Assembly: GCA_963716735.1 (NCBI GenBank) | Contig: OY970321.1 | Coordinates: 2,170,001 to 2,234,000, forward strand | Source of the DNA: VRUE01 sp963716735 | GTDB taxonomy: Bacteria; Actinomycetota; Thermoleophilia; Solirubrobacterales; 70-9 | Direction of reading: 5' to 3' | DNA: 64,000 nt | Shown here: piece by piece, positions 8,146-15,941 of the stretch | Layout: every line of letters starts with the position of its first letter | How positions within the stretch are numbered: position 1 is the first letter of the stretch | Notes under the pieces: generated by a model | Seen by the model: the letters and a program-made list of their open reading frames with translations, nothing else | The model's database searches: none | Told to the model about the DNA's origin: nothing | Made by a program: the position numbers and the translations under genes

Positions 8146-9501
8146 TTACGACCAAAGTTCCTGCAGGGCAAGAATGGCGAAGGCGTGGGACCAGGCAAGG
8201 GGCGTGGTCGAGGCGGGCAGACCCGTGCGCGCGTCGACGCGCTCGGGAAGGAGGCCAAGCGGCGTGGCGGCGCGGCGCAGGTCAGCCATCAGGGCAAGCG
8301 CCGCGCGGCGCTTGTCGAGCCCGGCCAGCGCCCAAGCGGTCCATGCCGTCGGCGCGGTCCAGGGATCGTCGCCGCCATGCCAGCTCTCCGAGGGGACGAT
8401 CCCGAAGCGTCCGCCATGCGCGGCGAGCCGCAGCAGGGTGCGACGGACCGCGGGGAAGAGCACCGGCCTGGGAAAAGGCCGCACCGCCCAGGCGGCGGTC
8501 GAGTCGAGGTCGGCGCCTTGGTCGTCGCCGGCTCTGTTCAGACCCCGAGCGGATTCGAAGCGCGCACGGATGCTTGCCGGGTCGAGGTCTGAGGCGATCG
8601 CGTTGGCCAGGTAGTCGCCCGCCTCGCCCTCCTGGTAGTCGGCGCGATCGCGCCAGGCGTATCGCTGTCGCCGCGCAGGGAGTCCCGCCGCCCTCTCAGC
8701 CGCGGCGACCCATCCCTTCGCGTCGCCTTGTGCATCGCGACCCGGGACCGGCTCCCCGGTTCCGTCGAACCGCGCCGCCGCGGTCAGGTCGAGGCGCTCG
8801 AGAAAATGCGCGGTCCGCCTTGCTTCAGGCCTGTATCCGGCTGCGGCGAACGCCATCGCCACGGCCGCGGCGTCTCGCGGCCAGACGTACGCCCAGCCGT
8901 CGCGAGCACCGGCCGCGACCGCACCGGTGCGCCGGTCGGTCAGCGCTCGTAGCACCAGCAGCGAACGGCGGTACATCGCCCGGGCCCAGCGCGGTGCCTC
9001 GACCCCCAGTGGCCGCGCCCGCGCCAGCCAGCGCCGATCGGCGCGGATCGCTCCTGGCCCGCCGATCCGCCGCACAACTACCGTCTTGCGGTCGCCAAAC
9101 CGCGCCACCGTGCGCAGGACGTTGGTGCCGGGCAGATATCGCTGCCGGACCGAGTCGGCGCGCCACAGCGGCAGGCTCGTCCCGTCCTGAAGCGTTACGC
9201 GGGAGATCAGCGCTTCGCTGGCCGAGACGGTCCCCGCCGCCTGTCGCTTCGCGGACACGGAGACCAGGGCCGGCCCCGCCGGCCCAGTAGCTCGCAGGTC
9301 GACCACGTTGGCGTAGGCGTCGATTGCCGCGGTGCGTTCGCCGTCGCCGATCACCGCGACGCCGAAGAACGGTGCCGGCAGTCCCGGCTGGCCCGCCGGG
9401 GTGCGCGGGTCGTCCCTGGCTCCACCCGAGAGCGCCACAAGCGCCAAGGCGACGGCTCCCAACACGATTCCTGCACGAGCCCAGGCCACGAGCCAATCCA
9501 A
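8146..9501 (-). CDS. Exported or membrane-anchored GH15-like (glucoamylase family) glycosidase
   Basis: 451 aa from a TTG start; a GTG four codons later (9489) is also possible. A hydrophobic N-terminal segment (GIVLGAVALALVALSGG) suggests a signal or anchor. The (alpha/alpha)6-barrel signature of GH15 is visible: RDGWAYVWPRDAAAVAMAFAA (substrate-binding W-P-R-D), SESWHGGDDPWTAPTAWTAW and LLPERVDARTGLPAS...PLAWSHA, in which the Glu of LPERVD sits at the usual general-base position. The likely activity is hydrolysis of an alpha-glucoside or trehalose-like substrate, an inference from the family. It sits between the two spermidine-synthase-like paralogues. Confidence 0.75.
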   Translation of the reverse strand: MDWLVAWARAGIVLGAVALALVALSGGARDDPRTPAGQPGLPAPFFGVAVIGDGERTAAIDAYANVVDLRATGPAGPALVSVSAKRQAAGTVSASEALISRVTLQDGTSLPLWRADSVRQRYLPGTNVLRTVARFGDRKTVVVRRIGGPGAIRADRRWLARARPLGVEAPRWARAMYRRSLLVLRALTDRRTGAVAAGARDGWAYVWPRDAAAVAMAFAAAGYRPEARRTAHFLERLDLTAAARFDGTGEPVPGRDAQGDAKGWVAAAERAAGLPARRQRYAWRDRADYQEGEAGDYLANAIASDLDPASIRARFESARGLNRAGDDQGADLDSTAAWAVRPFPRPVLFPAVRRTLLRLAAHGGRFGIVPSESWHGGDDPWTAPTAWTAWALAGLDKRRAALALMADLRRAATPLGLLPERVDARTGLPASTTPLAWSHAFAILALQELWS

Positions 9502-9565
9502 GCAGCCTCGCGGCGCCGCGGTCGCTAGCCTTCCCGCTGCGCGGCCATCGGCCCACGCAATCCCA

Positions 9566-9638
9566 GGCGAGGTAGCTCAGTTGGTAGAGCACACGACTGA
9601 AAATCGTGGTGTCGTGGGTTCGATTCCCACCCTCGCCA
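9566..9638 (+). tRNA. tRNA-Phe (anticodon GAA)
   Basis: A complete 73-nt cloverleaf. The acceptor stem pairs 9566-9572 (GGCGAGG) with 9631-9637 (CCTCGCC), with discriminator A at 9638. The D arm is GCTC/GAGC, the anticodon stem CACGA/TCGTG encloses CTGAAAA with anticodon GAA, and the T arm is GTGGG-TTCGATT-CCCAC. The 3' CCA is not encoded. It lies between divergent and convergent neighbours and ends 22 nt from the stop of the 9661 gene on the other strand. Confidence 0.97.
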
Positions 9639-9660
9639 TTCGCCTGCTGTGTGCCGGGGA

Positions 9661-11205
9661 TTATTCCGTGGTCAGCAGCTGATCGGCAGGGGCGTAGTCA
9701 TCGCGTAGTACCTGGGCGTCTTCGGCAAATGACTGAACTTCCTCGAAGCCCACGGTCGTCGTGTTTTCGCTTTCTGAATCGGCCGCGGCGGGGATCGGTC
9801 GATCGGAGGCAAGCAAGACGGCGTTGCCGCCCCCGATCGGACGTTCGGCGACGCCGTAGGTGACCATTCGGACGTCCTTGAAGGCGGCAAGCAGGGTCGC
9901 CGCCTCGGCCCGCTGCAGATCCAGCGGCGGAAGGTCGATCACGTTGAGTGCGTAGAGACCGCCGGGTTTGAGAACTCGCTTCACTTCATCGGTCCACTCG
10001 GCGGTCGCCAGATGCCACGGCACCGCGACGTTCCCGAACGCGTCGCCGACGACCACGTCGGCGCTGTCGGTGCCTATGTCAAGCATGCTGATGCGGGCGT
10101 CGCCAATCGTGGCGTTGAGTGAGGGTGACGTGTGCAGCCCCAGATGCTCCCTGTCGAATTCCACGAGTTCGCCGTCGACCTCGAGAACCTGCGCACGGGA
10201 GCCAGGGCGCGTCGCATCGAGCCAGCGCGGCAGCGTGAATCCCCCGCCGCCGACGAAGACGACGTCGAGTGGCGCTTTGGGGGGATTCGTGGCGTCGATC
10301 GCCTTGGCGATCCAGTTGATGTAGTCGTACTGAAGATGAGTCGGGTCTTTGAGGTCGACGTAAGAGTGGTGGAGGTCGTCTAGCACCAGTTCGTGGCCAT
10401 TCGGATTCTCTGGGTCGATTTCGACGTTGATGCAGTGGTACTTGGTCTCCATCGCACATGGAGAGTCGAGGCTGTTCGACCACGCCCCCAGGACCAAGAC
10501 GGAGAGCGCGGCGCCGGCGATCCCGAGCAGCGAGAGCAGCCGCGACGAAACGCCGAGCATGATGCCGACGAGCACCAGTACGACGCCGATCAGCAGTACC
10601 GCACTGCCGACCGGCATCAGCGGGACGAGTACGAACCCGGTGCCGAAGGTGCCGATGAGGGCGCCGGCGGTCGCCCAGCCCGAAAGTCGTCCGACCACCG
10701 TCCCGCTCGCCTGCAGGTCGTGCAACTGCAGGTGGGCGACCGCGGGGGAGACGGCGCTGAGAACCGCCGCGGCCGGTACCAGCGCGATGACGGTGATGGC
10801 GAGCGCCGCGAGGTCACCATCCCCTCGTGCGCCCGGGCCGAGCCAGTGCACGACCGGCACGATGAGCAAGGCGAGCAGCCCGCCCACGATCAGCAGCCCG
10901 ACGATCAGCCGGCGCGTATCGGTGCGGTCGGCAAAGTACCCTCCGACCGCCGCTCCGAGGGCTATGCCGGCCAGCGCGGCACCGATGATCGCGGTCGTCG
11001 TCTCCAGCGTCAGGCCCACGTATGGCGCAAGCAATCGCACCGCGAGAATCTCCAACATGAGCACAGCGCCGGCGGCTACGAACACGAGTGCGGCAGCCCC
11101 CAGCGGCGGCAGGGCACTGGGGAGGGCCGGCGCGCTTTTCTCCGCGGGGGCAGGCTGCCCCCGCCCCGCTGGCTTCCCGCCCTTGCCCCGGGTCTTCGTC
11201 GCCAT
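9661..11205 (-). CDS. Membrane-fused spermidine-synthase-like protein, paralogue 2
   Basis: 514 aa. It matches the 6597-8105 protein along its length: the same LVFVAAGAVLMLEILAVRLLAPYVG opening (split here as two blocks), the same FADRTDTRRLIVGLL and the same VFVGGGGFTLPRWLDATRPG nucleotide-binding block, followed by LEVDGELVEFDRE, IGDARISMLDIG and VVVGDAFG. An extra basic, Pro- and Lys-rich cytoplasmic leader precedes the first helix. The two copies flank the GH15-like gene and the tRNA, suggesting a local duplication. Function unknown beyond the fold. Confidence 0.8.
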   Translation of the reverse strand: MATKTRGKGGKPAGRGQPAPAEKSAPALPSALPPLGAAALVFVAAGAVLMLEILAVRLLAPYVGLTLETTTAIIGAALAGIALGAAVGGYFADRTDTRRLIVGLLIVGGLLALLIVPVVHWLGPGARGDGDLAALAITVIALVPAAAVLSAVSPAVAHLQLHDLQASGTVVGRLSGWATAGALIGTFGTGFVLVPLMPVGSAVLLIGVVLVLVGIMLGVSSRLLSLLGIAGAALSVLVLGAWSNSLDSPCAMETKYHCINVEIDPENPNGHELVLDDLHHSYVDLKDPTHLQYDYINWIAKAIDATNPPKAPLDVVFVGGGGFTLPRWLDATRPGSRAQVLEVDGELVEFDREHLGLHTSPSLNATIGDARISMLDIGTDSADVVVGDAFGNVAVPWHLATAEWTDEVKRVLKPGGLYALNVIDLPPLDLQRAEAATLLAAFKDVRMVTYGVAERPIGGGNAVLLASDRPIPAAADSESENTTTVGFEEVQSFAEDAQVLRDDYAPADQLLTTE

Positions 11206-11213
11206 GGGAGCGA

Positions 11214-11219
11214 AGGCTA
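11214..11219 (-). promoter_or_regulatory. -10 box of paralogue 2 (leaderless type)
   Basis: TAGCCT on the minus strand with an upstream TG (extended -10 form), 8 nt before ATG 11205. Confidence 0.45.
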
Positions 11220-11244
11220 CATCGGCCTGGCTTATTAGTAAAGA

Positions 11245-12129
11245 TTAACTGTGTTTATTACCGGTCAGGGCAGCGTCGAGCGCGGCGGAGATCAGCTTGG
11301 GTTGTTCGATCTGGGGATAGTGGGCCGCGTCGGGTAGCTCGATTGCCTCCACCCCGGGGCGCAGCGCGCGGAGCCCATCGAGAACCTCGACGCGCGCCAC
11401 CGGGTCGAGCAGGCCCCAGGCGAGGGTCAGCGGGCCTGGCCAGTCGCGGATCGCGCCGTGCCAGCGCTCGGTGAAGCGTTCGCGCTCGGCCATGTAGTGG
11501 ATCGTGCGGTGGGCGATGCGCTGCCCGTCGTCGTGAGCGATCAGCGACCACTGGTCCGCCGCCTCCTCGTCACTCAGCGGGTGCTCGGGGGAGAAGATCC
11601 GCGAGAACTGGGCGCGGAAGCCGCGCTCGGTCGTCAAGCGGGCGAAGAGCGGGCCGAGTCGGCTGCGCAGCAGGTTCTGGCCCAGCGTCGGCTTGGCCAG
11701 GTGCAGCAGCATGCTGCCGTTGAAGAGCATCGCGCCGGTCAGGTTCATCTCCAGCTCGCCGCGCAGGTCGCGCGCCATCAGCTCGGTGGCGACCGAGGTG
11801 CCCATGTCGTGGCCGACGACGAAGACCCGCTCCGCGCCGGAGCGCCGCACCAGCTCCTCCGCCGCGTCGGCTTGCCAGGCGAGCGTGTAGGCCTGGTCGC
11901 GCGGCTTCTCGGAGAGGCCGAAGCCGAGGAAGTCGAAAGCCAGGGTCGCCTCGCCCGGCGGTCGCAGCGCGAACAGCTCGCGCCAGTCGTAAGAGGTGGA
12001 CGGGAAGCCGTGCAGGAAGAGCAGCAGGGTGCCCTCGCCGCCGCCGCGTCGCCGCACGAAGAGCTTGCGGTCGAGGACCTCCTCGATCGCGCCCTCCTCG
12101 CGCCAGCCCTGGACCCTCGGCGTCAACAT
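11245..12129 (-). CDS. Alpha/beta hydrolase, haloalkane dehalogenase/epoxide hydrolase-like
   Basis: 294 aa. It has the oxyanion-hole motif HGFPSTSYDWRE (H40-G41), AFDFLGFGLSEKP, the nucleophile elbow VVGHDMGTS with Asp108, and a late DAAHYPQIEQP carrying the catalytic His. An Asp nucleophile in GHDMG points to dehalogenase or epoxide hydrolase chemistry rather than a serine esterase. The open frame continues far upstream, but this ATG overlaps the SRPBCC stop by 7 nt and begins the recognisable protein. It is the last gene of the 14429-to-11245 minus-strand run. Confidence 0.85.
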   Translation of the reverse strand: MLTPRVQGWREEGAIEEVLDRKLFVRRRGGGEGTLLLFLHGFPSTSYDWRELFALRPPGEATLAFDFLGFGLSEKPRDQAYTLAWQADAAEELVRRSGAERVFVVGHDMGTSVATELMARDLRGELEMNLTGAMLFNGSMLLHLAKPTLGQNLLRSRLGPLFARLTTERGFRAQFSRIFSPEHPLSDEEAADQWSLIAHDDGQRIAHRTIHYMAERERFTERWHGAIRDWPGPLTLAWGLLDPVARVEVLDGLRALRPGVEAIELPDAAHYPQIEQPKLISAALDAALTGNKHS

Positions 12130-12536
12130 GCGCCGAAGTGACGGAGGAGCCGTTTGTGGCGGTGGCGGAAGAACCAGCCGATAGCGGGACGCAGCGGTGA
12201 CGCCATGAGGCCGAGCCGGGGCTCCCAGCGAACCCGATCGGTGACCTCGCAGCCGCCCGCGATCGGCTCGAGGGTGCGTTCGTGTTCCCAGAGCCGCTGG
12301 CTGAGCATCGCCGAGCGCTCGAGGAAGCCCTCGCCGGGATCGAAGCGGGCGAGATTCACCTCGTCGTAGTCGAAGGGAAGCAGGCCGAAGAGGAGGATCC
12401 AGCTGCGGCCGATCGGCTTGCCGACCTCGATGCTGTCCAAGTCGAGCCGCTCGATCCCTCGCGGAATCGTCATCCGCAGGAACGGTCGCATCTCGTCGTT
12501 GATCCCCGCCGGCGTGGTCACCCGGTCCCACACCAC
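12123..12536 (-). CDS. SRPBCC (START-like) domain protein; true start uncertain
   Basis: 137 aa from a GTG at 12536. The C-terminal part shows LLFGLLPFDYDEVNLARF, WEHERTLEPIAGGCEVTDRVRWEPRLG and a final helix, as in ligand-binding SRPBCC/polyketide-cyclase-like proteins. The frame upstream of the GTG still reads like the domain's first strand and helix (EITVSSRVAASPTVVWDRV), up to about 12575, without an ATG, GTG or TTG nearby. The real start may therefore be a rare ATT at 12590-12588 inside the end of the FAH gene. No catalytic role can be assigned. Confidence 0.7.
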   Translation of the reverse strand: MVWDRVTTPAGINDEMRPFLRMTIPRGIERLDLDSIEVGKPIGRSWILLFGLLPFDYDEVNLARFDPGEGFLERSAMLSQRLWEHERTLEPIAGGCEVTDRVRWEPRLGLMASPLRPAIGWFFRHRHKRLLRHFGAC

Positions 12537-12568
12537 GGTGGGGCTCGCGGCGACGCGGGAGGAGACGG

Positions 12569-13441
12569 TTATCTCGGCGGAGCGACGAATCCGTCCGGCT
12601 CCTCGACCACGGTGTTGACCAGCTCGCCGATTCCCTCGATCTCGACCCGCACGGTGTCGCCGACGTGAAGCAGGTTGTCGCGGACCGGCTGGCGGCTGAG
12701 GCCGACGCCGGACGGCGTACCGGTGGCGATCGTGTCGCCGGGCTCGAGGGTGAACGCTTCGGAGAGATGGGAGACCTGCTGGAAGCAGTCGAAGACCATC
12801 TGGCTCGTGCGCGCGTCCTGTCGCGGCTCGTCGTTGACGGTGCAGCGGATGGCGAGGTCGTTCGGGTCGCCCAGCTCATCCGCGGTAACCAGCCAGGGGC
12901 CGAGCGGGCCGTGCGTGTCGAAGGACTTGCCGATCGTCATCGTCTGCGCGCGGCCCTGCCAGTCGCGCACGCTGACGTCGTTGGCGGCGGTATAGCCAGC
13001 GATGACCTCGTGCGCCCGCTCGACCGGTACGTGGCGGCAGCGCTCGCCGATCACGATCGCCAGCTCGGCCTCGTAGTCGAGGAAGGTCGACACCTTCGGC
13101 ATGTGTATGTCGGCGCCCGGCCCGACCACGCAGGACACCTGCTTGTTGAAGAAGACCGGCACCTCGGGCGCCTCCATCCCCATCTCGGCGATGTGGTCGC
13201 GGTAGTTGAGCGCGATCGCCAGGTACTTGCGCGGAGACGCCGGCGCCAGCAGCCGCAGATCCGAGAGCGCCAGGCGCGCCGCGCCGTCGGCGAGGTCTTC
13301 GAGGCGGTCTCGGCCAACCTCACCCAGGGCGAGAGCGGGATCGGCGGGGACGTCCGCGGAGGAGAGATCGACGACCTCGTCGCTCTCGACGATGCCGAGC
13401 GCCGGGGCGCCCCCCGCTGAAGCGAATCGACAGAGCTTCAT
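12569..13441 (-). CDS. Fumarylacetoacetate hydrolase family protein
   Basis: 290 aa. The FAH fold shows KYLAIALNYRDHIAEMGME, PVFFNKQVSCVVGPGADI, the metal-binding DYEAELAIVIG (E-x-E), AGYTAANDVSVRDWQ, KSFDTHGPLGPWLV and TIATGTPSGVGLSR. These match bacterial 2-keto-4-pentenoate hydratase/acylpyruvase-type enzymes of aromatic or diketone catabolism. Start 13441 gives the standard MKLCRF opening. An SRPBCC gene and an alpha/beta hydrolase follow closely, consistent with a small catabolic operon, though the substrate is unknown. Confidence 0.88.
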   Translation of the reverse strand: MKLCRFASAGGAPALGIVESDEVVDLSSADVPADPALALGEVGRDRLEDLADGAARLALSDLRLLAPASPRKYLAIALNYRDHIAEMGMEAPEVPVFFNKQVSCVVGPGADIHMPKVSTFLDYEAELAIVIGERCRHVPVERAHEVIAGYTAANDVSVRDWQGRAQTMTIGKSFDTHGPLGPWLVTADELGDPNDLAIRCTVNDEPRQDARTSQMVFDCFQQVSHLSEAFTLEPGDTIATGTPSGVGLSRQPVRDNLLHVGDTVRVEIEGIGELVNTVVEEPDGFVAPPR

Positions 13442-13476
13442 CGCGCTGGACTCTGTCAGATCGGTTGTCGCCGGCG

Positions 13477-14139
13477 TCAGTGACCGGTGGCGGAGAAGTG
13501 CTGGTAATCCTTGGGCCACGCCCAGTTGCCTCCCCACTCCCAGCCGGCTGAGGCAAACGCCTCCACGACTGGGCCGCGACGATGGATCATGCCCGGCGCG
13601 TGGCGAGATCGGCGCAGGTACGGGGCTCCGGCGGGAGGGGAGACGAATCCGGATTCGGTCACGTACGGGTTCTCGATCGGGTTGACGTCGATGGCCCTGC
13701 CGAAGGCATGTTCGGACCAGATGCCGGGGCTGCCGGCGACGTAGCGGCAGTTGAAGGCGGAGGCGTTGTCGGCCGCCATGCTGCGATGGTCATCGGCGCC
13801 GTAGGCGTCGACCGGGTGCATCTGCCGGATCGGGAAACGCAGCCGGTAGAGCGAGCGCATCGTCCCCAGCATCTCCCGCGCGGCATCGCGGTGAACGACC
13901 AGCCGTCCCCGGTGTGCCCTTCCGTCAAATCCCCAGTGGCGAACGGTGAGCAGGCGGAGGTCGGCGAAGCCGACCGGGCAGCCGCGATGCCATGAGACGC
14001 CGGTCATCCGCTCCCGCAGCGCCGCGTCGATGGCGGCGATGTCGCCGCCGAAGCGAGGTGCCCGGTCAGCCAGCGCGCCGGGCTGTCGCGTGCAGCCAAG
14101 AACGAGAACCGCCGCGCCGAGCGCCAGCAGCCTCGTCAT
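13477..14139 (-). CDS. M15-family peptidase lipoprotein
   Basis: 220 aa. The N-terminus is a short lipoprotein signal with lipobox LVLGC near residue 15. Zinc-peptidase motifs follow: MHPVDAYGADDHRSM, SEHAFGRAIDVNPI (SxHxxGxAxD) and WGGNWAWPKDYQHFS (final H). This is the M15C/VanY-like set seen in D-Ala-D-Ala carboxypeptidases and L-Ala-D-Glu endopeptidases, so the protein probably trims peptidoglycan outside the membrane. The start sits 2 nt after the DUF3817 stop, indicating co-transcription. Confidence 0.87.
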   Translation of the reverse strand: MTRLLALGAAVLVLGCTRQPGALADRAPRFGGDIAAIDAALRERMTGVSWHRGCPVGFADLRLLTVRHWGFDGRAHRGRLVVHRDAAREMLGTMRSLYRLRFPIRQMHPVDAYGADDHRSMAADNASAFNCRYVAGSPGIWSEHAFGRAIDVNPIENPYVTESGFVSPPAGAPYLRRSRHAPGMIHRRGPVVEAFASAGWEWGGNWAWPKDYQHFSATGH

Positions 14140-14141
14140 GG

Positions 14142-14429
14142 TCACGCGGCGGCTCGCCGCGCTTCCCTGATCAACCACCAATCGACGACGTAGCCGCCGA
14201 AGGGGACCACGGCGCCGACCAGGATCCAGAAGGTCGTCTTCGCCGACCAGCCGGCATCCGCCCGCAGGTTGAGGGCGACGATCACGTAGAGGATGAAGAG
14301 CCCCCCGTGGATCGGTCCGAGGATCTGCACCCCCAACTCGCCTCCGCCGGTTCGTTTGACATACGACGCGACCAGGAGGGCGAGGAAGCTCGTCGCCTCG
14401 ACCAGGGCGATGTAGCGCATGGCCTTCAT
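14142..14429 (-). CDS. DUF3817 integral membrane protein
   Basis: 95 aa with about three membrane helices: ALVEATSFLALLVASYV, GGLFILYVIVALNLRA and TTFWILVGAVVPFGGYVVDWW. The ALVEATSF opening and PFGGYVVDWWL ending are typical of DUF3817 proteins, common in actinobacteria and of unknown function. It heads the five-gene minus-strand run and has its own promoter. Confidence 0.85.
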   Translation of the reverse strand: MKAMRYIALVEATSFLALLVASYVKRTGGGELGVQILGPIHGGLFILYVIVALNLRADAGWSAKTTFWILVGAVVPFGGYVVDWWLIREARRAAA

Positions 14430-14436
14430 CGCCGGA

Positions 14437-14442
14437 AATCTA
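14437..14442 (-). promoter_or_regulatory. -10 box of the DUF3817 operon (leaderless type)
   Basis: TAGATT on the minus strand, 7 nt before ATG 14429. It overlaps the stop codon of arsC. Confidence 0.5.
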
Positions 14443-14829
14443 GTCGAGCGCGCCGATCAGCTCTCCGACCCGGCGCTCGATCTCGTCGCGGGTGGCGCGG
14501 ACCTCGTCGAGCGGGCGGCTCTTCGGGTCCGGAAGGTCCCAGTCGAGGTAGCGCTTGCCGGGGAGGTAGGGGCACTCGTCGCCGCAGCCCATCGTCACCA
14601 CGACGTCGGCCCACTCGGCGTCCTCGCGGTCGAGCTTGCGGGGAACGCGCTTGGACAGGTCGATGCCCAACTCCGCCATCGCCTCGACCACCTCGGGGTG
14701 GACGCGGACGCCCGGCGTCGTCCCGGCCGAGCGGGCCTCATGGCGCCCGGCGGCGGCACGGGTGAAGAGCGCCTCGCTCATCTGCGAGCGCCCCGCGTTG
14801 TGCAGGCAGACGAAGAGAACGCGGCTCAT
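14440..14829 (-). CDS. arsC: Arsenate reductase, low-molecular-weight phosphatase type
   Basis: 129 aa. The N-terminal P-loop is CLHNAGRSQ (C8-x5-R14), where Cys8 attacks arsenate. The redox loop TMGCGDECPYLPG gives Cys82 and Cys86, followed by WDLPDPKSRPLDEVR with the conserved catalytic-loop Asp-Pro. This is the arsenate-reductase variant of the LMW-PTP fold, using thioredoxin or mycothiol as reductant. ATGA overlap with the aquaporin gene places it in an arsR-aquaporin-arsC operon. Confidence 0.92.
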   Translation of the reverse strand: MSRVLFVCLHNAGRSQMSEALFTRAAAGRHEARSAGTTPGVRVHPEVVEAMAELGIDLSKRVPRKLDREDAEWADVVVTMGCGDECPYLPGKRYLDWDLPDPKSRPLDEVRATRDEIERRVGELIGALD

Positions 14830-15530
14830 CCTGCACGCTCCGTCCGCGGCTCCAGTGCGGGGGTGTGCCCGCCGCGGACGAGCTGGTAGGCGAGGGCGCC
14901 TACGGCGGCGCCGGCGATGGGGGCGACGACGTAGATCCAGAGGTCGTGCAGCTCACCCGAGACGAGGCCGGGACCGAGCGAGCGAGCCGGGTTCATCGAG
15001 GCGCCGGTTATCGGGCCGCCGAAGAGGGCATCGAGGCCGACCGTGCCGCCGATCGCGATCGCCGCTCCCGCCCCGACGGCGCGCGCGTCGGTGGCCACGG
15101 CCATGATCACGAACATCAGGAAGGCGGTCAGCGCCGCCTCATAGACCACTGCGCTGCCGGCGCCGACGCTGGGGACGGTGGCGCCCAGCGAGGCTGGCTC
15201 GCTGGGCCAGATGGCGAGCAGCAGCACCGCCGCGGCCAGTGCGCCGAGCAGTTGAGCCGCTACGTACGCGAGCGCCTCGCGGCCGGGGAAATGACGGGTG
15301 AGGGTGAAGGCCAGGGTCACGGCCGGGTTGAGGTGGGCGCCGGAGAGGTGACCCGTCGCGTAGACCATCGCCATGATCACCAGGCCGAAGACGAGTGAGA
15401 CGCCGACGGCGCCCAGCGCGCCGGCGTGGACAGTGTCGGTGACGATCGCGCCGCAGCCGGCGAAGACCAGGGCGAAGGCGCCGATCGCCTCGGCGGCTGA
15501 GCGGCGCAGCAGGCTCGGCCGCCCGCTCAT
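14826..15530 (-). CDS. Aquaporin/MIP-family channel in an ars operon (AqpS-like)
   Basis: 234 aa, six helices with the two half-helix selectivity motifs SGAHLNPAVT and TGASMNPARS. It lies between arsR and arsC with ATGA overlaps on both sides. In Sinorhizobium meliloti a MIP channel (AqpS) in the same setting lets arsenite made by ArsC leave the cell by diffusion, replacing an ArsB or Acr3 pump; no such pump is seen here. The role is inferred from that precedent and the operon. Confidence 0.9.
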   Translation of the reverse strand: MSGRPSLLRRSAAEAIGAFALVFAGCGAIVTDTVHAGALGAVGVSLVFGLVIMAMVYATGHLSGAHLNPAVTLAFTLTRHFPGREALAYVAAQLLGALAAAVLLLAIWPSEPASLGATVPSVGAGSAVVYEAALTAFLMFVIMAVATDARAVGAGAAIAIGGTVGLDALFGGPITGASMNPARSLGPGLVSGELHDLWIYVVAPIAGAAVGALAYQLVRGGHTPALEPRTERAG

Positions 15531-15877
15531 GCCGTTCGTGGGACCGGGGCAAACACGTCGCGTACGGCGTCGAGCGCGCCGGGGACGAGGCTGAAGTAGC
15601 TGTAGGTGCCGCGGGTTTCGCGGCTGGCGATTCCGGCCTCGACCAGCTGCTTGAGGTGATGGCTGACCGTCCCCTGCGACAGGCCGAGCAGCGGTTGCAT
15701 CTCGCAGACGCAGACCGGCTCCTCGCCGGCACGCAGCAGCAGGTTGACGATGCGCAGCCGGTGGCGGTCGGCGAGCGCCTTGATCACCGTCTCCAGCTCG
15801 GCTGCGCGCTCGCCGGAGAGCGAGGATCCCGCCAGGGGGGTGCAGCACTCGATCACGGGAAGCTCGGTCAACGGCAT
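15527..15877 (-). CDS. arsR: ArsR/SmtB-family arsenic-responsive repressor
   Basis: 116 aa. Winged helix with DRHRLRIVNLLLRAGEEPVCVCEM, LGLSQGTVSHHLKQLVEAGI and RETRGTYSYFSL. The CVC pair in EPVCVCEMQ at the DNA-recognition helix is the classic As(III) site of ArsR, and a further Cys-Cys pair (VIECCTP) lies near the N-terminus. Start 15877 is favoured over an upstream ATG (15901) because a -10 box ends 7 nt before it, and the upstream start would fall inside the operator. Confidence 0.92.
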   Translation of the reverse strand: MPLTELPVIECCTPLAGSSLSGERAAELETVIKALADRHRLRIVNLLLRAGEEPVCVCEMQPLLGLSQGTVSHHLKQLVEAGIASRETRGTYSYFSLVPGALDAVRDVFAPVPRTA

Positions 15878-15884
15878 GAGCCAG

Positions 15885-15919
15885 ACGCTACCACGATTCA
15901 TTGATGAACTTCAATGAAT
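15885..15919 (-). promoter_or_regulatory. arsR promoter and palindromic operator
   Basis: A perfect palindrome ATTCATTGA-n6-TCAATGAAT (15896-15919) lies directly upstream of arsR. On the minus strand a -10 box TAGCGT (15890-15885) ends 7 nt before the start, and a -35-like TTGAAG lies 18 nt further up, inside the palindrome. The layout fits ArsR autorepression by blocking polymerase. The divergent crcB promoter begins 10 nt away. Confidence 0.75.
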
Positions 15920-15928
15920 AGGGGGAAC

Positions 15929-15934
15929 TACGAT
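15929..15934 (+). promoter_or_regulatory. -10 box of the crcB pair (leaderless type)
   Basis: TACGAT, 7 nt before the GTG start at 15942. No room is left for a fluoride riboswitch. Confidence 0.5.
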
Positions 15935-15941
15935 CCTCGCC

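Noticed and set aside
15902..15941. Fluoride riboswitch upstream of crcB
   Set aside because: Only 40 bp separate arsR's operator from the crcB start, and the -10 box at 15929 leaves no 5' leader.
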